A stretch of 28,477 bases of DNA from DATKZS01 sp035527835 [NCBI: bacterium]. GTDB taxonomy: Bacteria; RBG-13-61-14. Shown here in pieces: positions 17,901 through 24,132 of this stretch. The notes under the pieces were generated by a model. It was not told where the DNA came from, did no database searches, and saw only the letters and a list, made by a program, of their open reading frames with translations. A program made the translations under genes and the position numbers. Within the stretch, counting starts at the first letter, position 1. Each line of letters opens with the position of its first letter. The stretch spans positions 1 to 28,477 of the forward strand of contig DATKZS010000206.1 in NCBI GenBank assembly GCA_035527835.1, in the 5' to 3' direction.

Positions 17901-18555
17901 CGAAGCTGAGGCCGTAGGAGGTGGCGACACGCCTCTCAAAAGGCAGCGTGAAGTTCCAGACCCGGAGCGTTACCGGCACTTGGGCCGCGGCCGTGAAGTT
18001 GACGGTCACGGTGAGAGTGCCATGGTAATCCCCGGCGGGGACGCCAGTGGGCACGTACACGTCCCCGAAGATCGGCTGGAGCCGGTTTTGCGGAATGTCG
18101 AACGGCGTGCCCACCGCGTAGTGGGTCGGATGGTACGGGTCGTAAAAGGGGATCAGGGGATCAACGTATTCGCCCGGCTCGCGCGGGTCGCCGGGGACAC
18201 CGTCGCCGTCGACGGAATTGCCCGAGGTCTGGGTCACACTCACGTAATAGGCGCGGTAGAGGATGACGTTCAGGGCCGGGATCCTGGCGCCGGCCGGGCC
18301 GGCCAGGTCGCTCATCCAGGCGTGGACGTTGTCCAGGTCTCCGCCGTCGGCCCTGAGCACCACCTGGAACGGCTCGTACTCGTTGCGCGCCGCCTCGATG
18401 GCCACGGCCCGGGTGGGCTGGGGCGGGCGGTCCTGCATCACCTTGTGCGTCGCCGGCTCGGTCCACCAGGTGAGGCTCTGACCAAGGCCCGGGACCGGGA
18501 GGCACAGCAGGAAAAGTCCGCCCGCCACCATGACCGCCGCCAACCGTGTTTTCAT
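14929..18555 (-). CDS. GH123-like (DUF4091) secreted enzyme fused in frame to an Ig-like lipoprotein
   Basis: A continuous 1208-codon frame joining two proteins that are separate in the neighbouring cassette. Residues 1-26 are a signal peptide. Residues about 27-610 are a GH123-like (DUF4091) hydrolase with the adjacent Asp 355-Glu 356 in YVHDEP, the usual position of the catalytic pair in GH123. Residues 617-648 are a Gly-run, Cys 623 and a hydrophobic helix, like a CTERM sorting signal. Arg 656-657, a second hydrophobic run and lipobox LAGC (Cys 673) then look like a complete lipoprotein signal. The rest is Ig-like, including an SbsA-type domain (VPEDGATAVVLNASV). The ATG 18555 follows AAGGAG. 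An in-frame GTG at 16606-16608 after a G-rich stretch could instead start the lipoprotein independently. Fusion, proteolytic separation and internal initiation cannot be told apart here. Confidence 0.88.
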   Translation of the reverse strand: MKTRLAAVMVAGGLFLLCLPVPGLGQSLTWWTEPATHKVMQDRPPQPTRAVAIEAARNEYEPFQVVLRADGGDLDNVHAWMSDLAGPAGARIPALNVILYRAYYVSVTQTSGNSVDGDGVPGDPREPGEYVDPLIPFYDPYHPTHYAVGTPFDIPQNRLQPIFGDVYVPTGVPAGDYHGTLTVTVNFTAAAQVPVTLRVWNFTLPFERRVATSYGLSFGKILWYHGGSDGQYDDESLRIIRNYEEVLHRFRIDITNVIQTPPYLPSPFFSFDADDKILPPDYSAFDAHLEDRFSGAYYDDGVGMTMVNQQLFAPGNASTLETSLTDDEYIQAAAEFARHLKEKGWWDRIYVYVHDEPGLYPGAMQAVAYDVALTRLGDPDWVSRMMATNHWVKELQYSIGIWCPLTSSYDKWNWSVPEYTREDYQRLIAGGKVVWFYVCNGTHPPYAGYDIDTIYGHEPRFLQWQSWYEGATGFLYWSTNYWMWSDPWGTLLDLDTWPSAARTGDGFLVYPGDHNGTAVGKGSPDWLSLDGPVISYRLMMIREGMEDWDYLLLCQDRGGKAFAKNLMQGMYTQFGMAVKDYDPDNQPWTYDETQVYDARHALALFISGAFAGGNDDGGGGGGCAVAGPGEGRGAAGFLIMLAALAGVVAVLRVNSRRLFLILALLTGFSLAGCGPNADDDDGAALPAAPRLNHSFINGASGGQMPGQMSGSGPVITKVNMVPGSMVIQAQTLLLNITFNDLENDLASPTLFLQLRGQPECWTFGPDQFGGILGNVATVQVEVDRYFEPDSYVLRLALMDDAGNVGNIFSALLTVIPYATPEILALVPEDGATAVVLNASVRGLFSNPVVGVPPTLTLTRNNIAVPSSIRLLPSIKGITLVPAEFLLPLTEYVATLTVGDLNSGIVRQEVHAFTTAGAIPAPDITGRVYSIDLAAGAIIEPTGAEILFAVLPIPPILVKVTEFDPAAGAIGSVAALGTGNPLGQDPLMPLMSFPGQTAILDNPYFSMGPTILNIDLGALTGGLYDFAINVYDFTLSGHYNPDGTRFEDAIVTGYIDSQEVNDAFNQFAPATIPFDACITLPDSCDPDGHLAFRAENLAGNYEPQIEDLYDLSLSPAPAAITGSAGGSVIVTVEFIVNEDPSGSHLVTLSTDYGTLSCGGASCSVTTVNGTYQVTLTLPPGRPAGQNITVTGSVASPIGNITRKAEITVN

Positions 18556-18572
18556 TTCCGTCTCCTTCTTAC

Positions 18573-20267
18573 CTATTGCGCCAGCACCTTCGCGCTCCGG
18601 TTCAGGTCTCCGATGTAAGATGGGCTGGAGGCGCTGATGGTAACCTGAGTGCCCGCGGGCAATCCTCCGGGAACCGTGAGAACAACGGAATAGGCCCCGC
18701 CCACGGTGTCCACGGCGCAGGAAGCGGTCCCGGCGCAGGTCCCGCCGCCGGAGAGCGTGCCATGGGTGGTGGAGAGGCTGATGGTGTGGGTCCCGGAGGG
18801 AATGCCGTTTACCAGGTACTCGCCGGAGATAGCGGCCGCGCCGCCGGTGGCCTGGGGAACGCTGCCGGGATTGGCCGCGATGGAGAGGTCGTAAAGATCG
18901 CTGATGGAGAGTTCATAGTAGCCGACAAGCTCTTCCGCGCGGAAAGACAAGCGTCCGTCGGCGTCGCAGGCATCGGGCAGGGTGAAGCATACGTTGAATG
19001 AGAGGCCGGTGAAGTTCTGGATGGCCTGGTTCAATTCCTGCGAGTCAATGTATCCGGTCTCGATGCCGTGCTCGAATTGATCGCCGCCCGCGGTGAACTC
19101 GCCGGAGATGCGCACGTCGCGGATGTTGATGGCCACGTTGATCAGTCCGCCGGTCAGGGCGTTGAGGTCAACGTTGAGGAGCGAGGGTCCGATCGCGAAA
19201 TAGGGGTTCCGGAGGTTGGAGTCCGGCACGGGGAAAATCATGTTGGACAGGTCCGGGCTCTGGCGCAGCGGGCCTTCCAGGGCCAGCGCGCCCACGGCCT
19301 CGATGGCGTTGCCGGGCTCATCGAGGTTGTTGATCCGGATCAGGTGGCGCGGGAACGGGATCACGGTAAAGAGCATCTCGGCCCCTGGCGGCTCCACGAC
19401 GTTGGTGGCCCCCAGCGCCATGGAATAGACCCTGCCCGACGGGTCGGGAACGGGGTCCAGGGCCCCGGTGGTGAAGGTATGGACCTCGGTCTTCACGCCG
19501 CCGGTCGTGGGAGTGCCCAGGGTCAGGGTGGCCACGCACTCGGACGCCGGCTCCAGGAAGTCGTCCGGGATGAGGGTGATGCCCCTGAGGTTGGGCAGGA
19601 CCCGGATGAAACCAGGCACCGGCTGGCCGCCCGCGGTGAGGGTCAGGCTCGGCGTGTCGCCGGCCATGGGGTCGGAGAACACCGCGCGAAGCGCCGAGTT
19701 GAGCGGGACGTCCGCCGCCCCGTCCTCCGGGGTGAAGATCACGACGTCGGGCGTGAAGGCGGGCGTGACAATGAAAACGCGCTCGAACAGGTTGCCCACG
19801 TGGCCCGCGTCATCGCGCAGGCCCACCCGGATGTCATAGGCGCCCGGCTCGAAATTCCCGGAGACCTCCACCCGCACCATGGCCACGCCGCCGAGCACGG
19901 CCCCGAACTGGCTGAAGTCGAAGGTCCAGTACTCATCCTGGCCCAGGACCTCGATCAGCAGGCTCGGCGCGGTCACGTCGCCGTCCGGGGCGGTGAAGTT
20001 CACGGTGATGATGAGCGCCTGTCCCTGGATCACGATGCTCCGGCCCGATGAGCTGAGCTGTACCCCGCTCACCACCGGCCCGCTCGCGTCCAGGTCGGCC
20101 GGGGCATTTCCCGGGGCCGCGGCCGCATTCATAAAGGCATGGTCCGCGGGCGCGGCCGGCAAAAAGTTCGCTCCATCATCCCCCCCGCTCCCGGAACCGC
20201 AAGCCGCGGCCAGCAGAATCCCGGAGCCGAGCACGGCAAGAAAAAACGCCTTGAACACGTTCCTCAT
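18573..20267 (-). CDS. Ig-like (SbsA-type) surface lipoprotein, partner of the GH123-like enzyme
   Basis: A 564-residue lipoprotein: basic start (MRNVFKAFF), hydrophobic run and lipobox-like AAAC (Cys 23), then a Gly/Asp linker. The first domain contains paired statements of YWTFDFSQFGAVLGG type sequence. Next comes an SbsA-like Ig domain (FTPEDGAADVPLNSALRAVFSDPM to FLEPASECVATLTLG), then a long beta-rich region and a final Ig-like part with Cys pairs (CAGTASCAVDT). Sequence and order match residues about 673-1208 of the fused paralogue next door, so the two cassettes arose by duplication. Its ATG overlaps the stop of the upstream GH123-like gene by 4 nt and has GGAGGAGG upstream. It ends 17 nt before the fused gene's start. 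No catalytic motif is seen; binding or scaffold function is inferred. Confidence 0.85.
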   Translation of the reverse strand: MRNVFKAFFLAVLGSGILLAAACGSGSGGDDGANFLPAAPADHAFMNAAAAPGNAPADLDASGPVVSGVQLSSSGRSIVIQGQALIITVNFTAPDGDVTAPSLLIEVLGQDEYWTFDFSQFGAVLGGVAMVRVEVSGNFEPGAYDIRVGLRDDAGHVGNLFERVFIVTPAFTPDVVIFTPEDGAADVPLNSALRAVFSDPMAGDTPSLTLTAGGQPVPGFIRVLPNLRGITLIPDDFLEPASECVATLTLGTPTTGGVKTEVHTFTTGALDPVPDPSGRVYSMALGATNVVEPPGAEMLFTVIPFPRHLIRINNLDEPGNAIEAVGALALEGPLRQSPDLSNMIFPVPDSNLRNPYFAIGPSLLNVDLNALTGGLINVAINIRDVRISGEFTAGGDQFEHGIETGYIDSQELNQAIQNFTGLSFNVCFTLPDACDADGRLSFRAEELVGYYELSISDLYDLSIAANPGSVPQATGGAAAISGEYLVNGIPSGTHTISLSTTHGTLSGGGTCAGTASCAVDTVGGAYSVVLTVPGGLPAGTQVTISASSPSYIGDLNRSAKVLAQ

Positions 20268-22318
20268 CTCAACACCTCCTCCGGGCCGCCCTTTTTGGTG
20301 TCAGATGGACCATTGCCCGGGCCGGGCCCGGAAAATAAACCGGACGCGCCTCCCGGTTTCCAGGTCCGGCCGGCCAGCCAGACCAGGGCCACGAAAGCCC
20401 CGGCCAGGGCGAAAGACCAGGGGCCGTGAGCCACCGGGGCCGCGCCCAGCGCGCAGCCTCCATTGCCGTCGTCCCCGTCTCCCCGGCCCGGGCCTTGAGC
20501 GATCCAGGCGGCCAGCTCGTGGCGCGCCGCGTAGAGCTCGTCCTCATCCTGGCTCCAGGGCGGGTCCTCCTGGTCATACCACGAGGGGTTCATCCCAAAC
20601 TGGGTATAGACCTTGGCCACGATCCGTTTGGCGACCGCTTTGCCCCCCTTGTCCGATGCGAGCAGAAAATAGTCCATGTCCTCCATGCCCTCCCGGATCA
20701 TCATCAGCCGGTGCGTGATCACCGGGCCGTCAAGCTCGAGCCACCCGGGCGAGCCCACGCCCAAACCCGCTTTGCCGTCGTGGTCCCCCGGGTACATAAG
20801 AAAACCGTCGCCGACCCGGGCCATGGTGGGAAAGGCGTCGAGGTCGCTGAGCGTGCCCCACGGATCGCTGTCGTTCCAGAAAGTGGTGGACCAGAAGAGG
20901 ATGCCGGTGGCCCCTTCATACCAGGCCCCCCAGTGCAGGATGCGCGGCTCCTGGCCGAGAACGGTGTCTATGTCATAGCCGGCGTAGGGCGGCTTGGTGC
21001 CGTTGCACACGTAGAACCACAGCTTATCGCCCCGCTTGAGCAGCCCCTGGTAGTCCTCCCGGGTGTACTCGGGCAGCGACGAGAACCACCGGTCATAGTT
21101 GGTGGTGAGCGGGCACCAGATGCCGATCACGTAGTCCAGCTCTTTCACCCAGTGGTTGGTGGCCATCATCCGGGTCTTCCACTCCGGGTCGCCCATGTCC
21201 ATCAGCACCACGTCAAAGGCAATGGCGTCCAACGCCCCCTCATACAGGTAAGGCTCGTCATGAACATAGACATAAATGCGGTCCCACCACCCCTTTTCCT
21301 TCAGGTGACGGGCCACGTCCGCCGCCACCTGGATGTACTCCTGGTTGTTGGCAAAGCCCCCGCGCCGCCCGTGGCCGGGGCCGAAGAGCCCGCTGTTATA
21401 CATGACCGCGTTGGACCCGTCCCTCCAATAACTCCCGTCCAGGCGCGGCGCAAGATAGGCGTCGTAGGCCGTATAGTCCGGGGGAATAAGGTTGTCGTCC
21501 GCGTCAAAGGTGAAGAACGGGGAAGGCAGCCCCGGAGGGCCTTGTATCGCGTGGGTGATGTCCAGCCGGAACTCGTGCAGCGTCTCCTCGTAGTTCTTGA
21601 TGATCCGCAGGGCGTCATCGTCATAGGCCCCGTGCAGGCCGCCGTGATAGTCCAGGATCGCGCCGAACGACATCCCATACGCGGTCGCGATCCGCCGCAC
21701 CTTGGGGATGGCGAAGTTCCAGACCTTGAGCGACACCGGGACCTCGGCCACCGGAATCAGGCCCACCGTGATCTCCACCGTGCCCTCGTAAACCCCCGCC
21801 GGAACGTCCGGCGGAATGTAGATGTCTCCGAAGATCGGCTGCAGCCGGTCCTGCGCGATGGAAAAGGGTATGCCCACCGCGTAGTGCGTGGCATGGTACG
21901 GGTCGTAAAACGGGATCAGCGGATCAACGTATTCGTCGGCCTCGCGCGGGTCCCCGGGGAGACCGTCACCCAAGCCGGAATTGCCCGAGGGCTGGGTCAC
22001 CGTCACGTAATAGGCGCGGTAGAAGGTGACGTTCTCCCGCGGGATCACGGCCCCGCCCGGGCCGATGAGGTCGCTGATCCGGGCGTGGACGTTATTAAGA
22101 TCGCCGCCGTCCGCCCGCAACACCACCTGGAACGGCTCATACTCATTATGCGCCGCCTCCAGCCAGACCTCTTTCACCGCCTGCGGAGCCCGGTCCTGCA
22201 TCACCTTGTGCGTGGCCGGCTCCACCCACCAGCTAAGCGCCTGCGCCCCGGCCCGCTCCCCGTGAAAAAAAATGCCCAAGACCAGGACCAACAACGGCCA
22301 GATAACCCTTTTTCCCAT
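20264..22318 (-). CDS. GH123-like (DUF4091) secreted enzyme with C-terminal membrane anchor
   Basis: The first gene of the glycan-hydrolase operon, 684 residues. A signal peptide (GKRVIWPLLVLVLGIFF, cleavage near AGAQA) leads into a DUF4091/GH123-type catalytic region. The Asp 354-Glu 355 pair in YVHDEP fits the substrate-assisted mechanism known for GH123 beta-N-acetylgalactosaminidases. Strong shared blocks with the fused paralogue include ATHKVMQDR, NEYEPFQVVLRADGGDL, EYVDPLIPFYDPYH and REGMEDMDYFLL. The C-terminus has a Gly-rich linker, Cys 622, a hydrophobic helix (FALAGAFVALVWLAG) and basic residues, like sorting signals of the CTERM type, then a hydrophilic tail of about 35 residues, longer than usual. 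I use the ATG at 22318 because upstream codons in this frame run through the promoter. GalNAc specificity is not shown. Confidence 0.87.
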   Translation of the reverse strand: MGKRVIWPLLVLVLGIFFHGERAGAQALSWWVEPATHKVMQDRAPQAVKEVWLEAAHNEYEPFQVVLRADGGDLNNVHARISDLIGPGGAVIPRENVTFYRAYYVTVTQPSGNSGLGDGLPGDPREADEYVDPLIPFYDPYHATHYAVGIPFSIAQDRLQPIFGDIYIPPDVPAGVYEGTVEITVGLIPVAEVPVSLKVWNFAIPKVRRIATAYGMSFGAILDYHGGLHGAYDDDALRIIKNYEETLHEFRLDITHAIQGPPGLPSPFFTFDADDNLIPPDYTAYDAYLAPRLDGSYWRDGSNAVMYNSGLFGPGHGRRGGFANNQEYIQVAADVARHLKEKGWWDRIYVYVHDEPYLYEGALDAIAFDVVLMDMGDPEWKTRMMATNHWVKELDYVIGIWCPLTTNYDRWFSSLPEYTREDYQGLLKRGDKLWFYVCNGTKPPYAGYDIDTVLGQEPRILHWGAWYEGATGILFWSTTFWNDSDPWGTLSDLDAFPTMARVGDGFLMYPGDHDGKAGLGVGSPGWLELDGPVITHRLMMIREGMEDMDYFLLASDKGGKAVAKRIVAKVYTQFGMNPSWYDQEDPPWSQDEDELYAARHELAAWIAQGPGRGDGDDGNGGCALGAAPVAHGPWSFALAGAFVALVWLAGRTWKPGGASGLFSGPGPGNGPSDTKKGGPEEVLR

Positions 22319-22361
22319 CTTCGCCCCCCCCTTGGCAGCATATACAATGGCTTCCACGCCC

Positions 22362-22389
22362 ACTATATCACTCCCGGAAAATTTTTCAA
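22362..22389 (-). promoter_or_regulatory. Sigma70-type promoter for the glycan-hydrolase operon
   Basis: On the minus strand TTGAAA (22389-22384) and TATAGT (22367-22362) are separated by 16 bp, about 44 nt upstream of the ATG at 22318. The MITE at 22447 lies some 57 bp further upstream, close enough to affect activation. Confidence 0.6.
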
Positions 22390-22446
22390 TGACTTTTTGC
22401 ATGTAATGCGCAAGCTCGATCGCGCTTTCCATGAATCATATTTTAA

Positions 22447-22709
22447 CAGTGCTGTCCAAAATAAACGGACCGGAGAACCGCCAAGACGCCAAGAGCGCCA
22501 AGGATTATTTTTAAACAAGATTTTGAGAGGGCTTGGGTGCGAATGTTTCTGGCTTGGCGCTCCCGTCGGCCGGTCCGCCAAGCCGGTTGGGGCCAACGCT
22601 ACGGAGCTGTTCTTTGCCGGGCCGCAAAGAAACATCATGATTTACTTGGTGATCCTTGGCGCTCTTGGCGTCATGGCGGTTTTCTTACGGCCTATTTTGG
22701 ACAAGAGTG
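22447..22709. mobile_element. 263-bp MITE with 17-bp terminal inverted repeats and 9-bp target duplication
   Basis: The ends CAGTGCTGTCCAAAATA (22447-22463) and TATTTTGGACAAGAGTG (22693-22709) are inverted repeats, 14 of 17 matching with an 11-bp perfect core. ATATTTTAA flanks the element directly on both sides (22438-22446 and 22710-22718), a perfect 9-bp target duplication. Inside are two more inverted pairs: 22476-22505 with 22652-22681 (29 of 30, three CGCCAAG-type units of 9 nt) and GGCTTGGCG/CGCCAAGCC at 22551-22559 and 22576-22584 around a 16-nt loop. No transposase is encoded, so it would need one in trans. A second copy starts at 28350 with 126 of 128 shared bases identical. CAG ends and 8-10 bp duplications fit the ISAs1 family, but this assignment is from memory. 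Confidence 0.88.
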
Positions 22710-22883
22710 ATATTTTAAGCTGAACTTGGGGGACTGCGGCGCCGCTTCAGCACCCAAGTTGAGGGCCTGGCCTTCAACTTTCCTGAAAAGCGGATCTACA
22801 ACAAGAATGTCAAGGAGGTTCAGCATAAGGAAAAAATCTGATTCCTCCGGCTTAAGAATACCTATCGCGGACTCGAGGAGAGT

Positions 22884-22954
22884 TACACGGATGACACGGA
22901 TTCCTCATCTCTATTTCGATCCGTGAAATCCGTCTCATCCGTTTCATCCGTGTA
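22884..22954. repeat. Palindromic unit repeat, ACACGGATG family
   Basis: Two ACACGGATG-type 9-nt units on the left (from 22884) face four inverse ATCCGT units on the right (22919-22954). The innermost pairing is CACGGAT (22895-22901) with ATCCGTG (22919-22925), leaving a 17-nt loop. It lies about 50 bp upstream of the rpsU promoter. Confidence 0.82.
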
Positions 22955-23004
22955 GGGGGCCGGCAGCCCTGAAATCTATTTTTTTAATTAACTCACAAAT
23001 CTGC

Positions 23005-23032
23005 TTGACAAAAACGGAAACCATGCTAAAAT
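23005..23032 (+). promoter_or_regulatory. Sigma70-type promoter for the rpsU-yqeY-dnaG-rpoD operon
   Basis: Consensus TTGACA (23005-23010) and TAAAAT (23027-23032) with a 16-bp spacer. A start near 23040 would give a leader of about 120 nt before the GTG of rpsU. A second, weaker pair, TTGGGA (23102-23107) and TATAGT (23124-23129) with 16 bp between, lies inside that leader and might be a proximal promoter. Confidence 0.7.
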
Positions 23033-23160
23033 AAGCTTTGGTTATTGGCTCGACTTATTTTTTTAACATATTGTAATTCAATGACTTTTACCCCTAAAGG
23101 CTTGGGAGCGGCGGGGGTTTAGGTATAGTTTTGTGCTGTTTGGGGAGGGGGTGAATCTTT

Positions 23161-23373
23161 GTGCCGGGTATCACGGTAAAAGACAACGAATCGTTCGAGA
23201 GTGCATTACGCAGGTTTAAGAAACAGTGTGAAAAATCAGGGATTTTGTCGGACATCCGCAAGAGGGAGTATTACGAAAAGCCCTCCATCAAGCGCAAAAA
23301 GAAGGCGCTGGCGGCGAGAAAGAGGCTGATGAAGAAGCTTCGCAAGGCTCAGAGATACATGAATGACCGCTGA
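23161..23373 (+). CDS. rpsU: 30S ribosomal protein S21
   Basis: A 70-residue very basic protein of the small ribosomal subunit, which sits near the anti-Shine-Dalgarno region and helps initiation. The pattern ([20 protein letters not shown], then [22 protein letters not shown] and a basic C-terminal helix) is diagnostic for S21. The start is a GTG at 23161 with a long GGGGAGGGGG box (23142-23151) 9 nt upstream. It is the first gene of the macromolecular synthesis operon and lies 18 bp before yqeY. Confidence 0.97.
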   Translation: MPGITVKDNESFESALRRFKKQCEKSGILSDIRKREYYEKPSIKRKKKALAARKRLMKKLRKAQRYMNDR

Positions 23374-23391
23374 TAAGGACCGTTTGCATTC

Positions 23392-23850
23392 ATGACCCTC
23401 AAAGACAGGATCGCAGCGGAAATGGTGGCCGCCATGAAGGACCGCAACAAGGTCCGAGTGGCGGCCATTCGTTTGATCCGGGACGGCATCCAGAAGACCG
23501 AGATCGCCGAAAAGACCGAGCTTGACGATCCCGGGGTTGCCCGGGTGCTGGCGCGCCTCACCAGGCAGCGGGAGGAATCCATCCGGGCTTTCGAGGCCGG
23601 GAGACGCGAGGACCTGGCCGGACGCGAGAAGGAAGAGCTCGCCATTGTGCGCGAGTTCATGCCCCCGGCCATGGGCGGGGAAGAATTGAGCGCATTAGTG
23701 GCCGCCGCCATCAGCGAAGCGGCCGCCCTTGCCCCGGCCGACCTGGGCAAGGTGATGAAAGCCCTCAAAGGCAGGTACGAGGGACGGGCCGGAGGCAAAG
23801 AGGTGAGCGAAGAGGCCAAGCGCCAGCTCGCCAAGCTCTCCGGCTCTTGA
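23392..23850 (+). CDS. yqeY: GatB/YqeY domain protein
   Basis: A 152-residue YqeY protein. Its domain resembles the tRNA-binding tail of GatB, the amidotransferase subunit, but the role of the free-standing protein is not clear. The N-terminal helix pair (MTLKDRIAAEMVAAMKDRNK, VRVAAIRLIRDGIQKTEI), the EELAIVREFMPP motif and the ending DLGKVMKALKGRYEGRAGGKEVSEEAKRQL in outline are typical. Length is normal. The ATG at 23392 has AAGGA about 12 nt upstream. Its position between rpsU and dnaG is common in bacteria. Confidence 0.95.
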   Translation: MTLKDRIAAEMVAAMKDRNKVRVAAIRLIRDGIQKTEIAEKTELDDPGVARVLARLTRQREESIRAFEAGRREDLAGREKEELAIVREFMPPAMGGEELSALVAAAISEAAALAPADLGKVMKALKGRYEGRAGGKEVSEEAKRQLAKLSGS

Positions 23851-23854
23851 TCAG

Positions 23855-23885
23855 ACTGGCCCGCGGGGCATTTCCCCGGGCCGGT
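23855..23885 (+). terminator. GC-rich hairpin after yqeY (possible attenuator, no U-run)
   Basis: ACTGGCCCG (23855-23863) pairs with CGGGCCGGT (23877-23885, one G-T wobble), and an inner GGG/CCC closes a small loop. The stem begins 4 nt after the yqeY stop. No T-run follows, so it is a weak candidate for intrinsic termination; it may stabilise the 3' end of an rpsU-yqeY transcript. Confidence 0.35.
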
Positions 23886-23982
23886 CGAATATGATATGGG
23901 CCTTGTGAATTTATACGGGCGTGCTCCATTTAAGCGCCGTCGGCGTTAAAATAGGGGTGCGCCTTTTTTACGTTGTTTTTTT

Positions 23983-24058
23983 AACGCAGATGAACGCGGA
24001 TCAACGCAGATAAGAAATTTTTTTGATTTATCCGCGTTCATCCGCGTTCATCTGCGGC
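23983..24058. repeat. Palindromic unit repeat, AACGCAGATG family, between yqeY and dnaG
   Basis: The left arm (23983-24012) is exactly three 10-nt units, AACGCAGATG, AACGCGGATC and AACGCAGATA. The right arm (24029-24058) is its inverse, 26 of 30 matching, and the loop is an AT-rich 16 nt. It lies inside the macromolecular synthesis operon. One arm of the same family appears at 28302-28332. Confidence 0.9.
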
Positions 24059-24132
24059 AAATATTCAGACCAGTCCTGCTTGGCGAGCGAATCGCTCATC
24101 AGGGACCGGCCTTGGGGAAGCGGCGGCGGACC

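Larger units (their letters stand above)
22319..23160. other. 842-bp gene-free region between the hydrolase operon and rpsU
   Basis: This divergent gap holds, in order, the hydrolase-operon promoter (22362-22389), a 263-bp MITE (22447-22709) with 9-bp target duplication, about 165 bp (22719-22883) in which I see only a 40-codon open stretch without a start codon, a palindromic unit repeat (22884-22954), the rpsU promoter (23005-23032) and a leader of roughly 120 nt. No protein or structural RNA gene was recognised. Confidence 0.7.

Noticed and set aside
16297-18618. Very long open frame (over 770 codons) antisense to the GH123-like fusion; similar long antisense frames at 139-1428, 2485-4278 and 20426-22723
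   Set aside because: High GC with strong codon bias keeps the opposite strand open. These frames have no signal, domain or ribosome binding site, while the sense genes have clear motifs.
22448-22709. AGTG on both sides as a 4-bp target duplication of a slightly smaller element
   Set aside because: The second copy at 28350 also begins CAGTG, so AGTG belongs to the element. The 9-bp ATATTTTAA duplication outside it fits better.
22719-22841. 40-codon open stretch right of the MITE ending at TGA 22839-22841
   Set aside because: It has no start codon, and the frame begins at the stop inside the target duplication. It could be a gene remnant, but the sequence gives no family.
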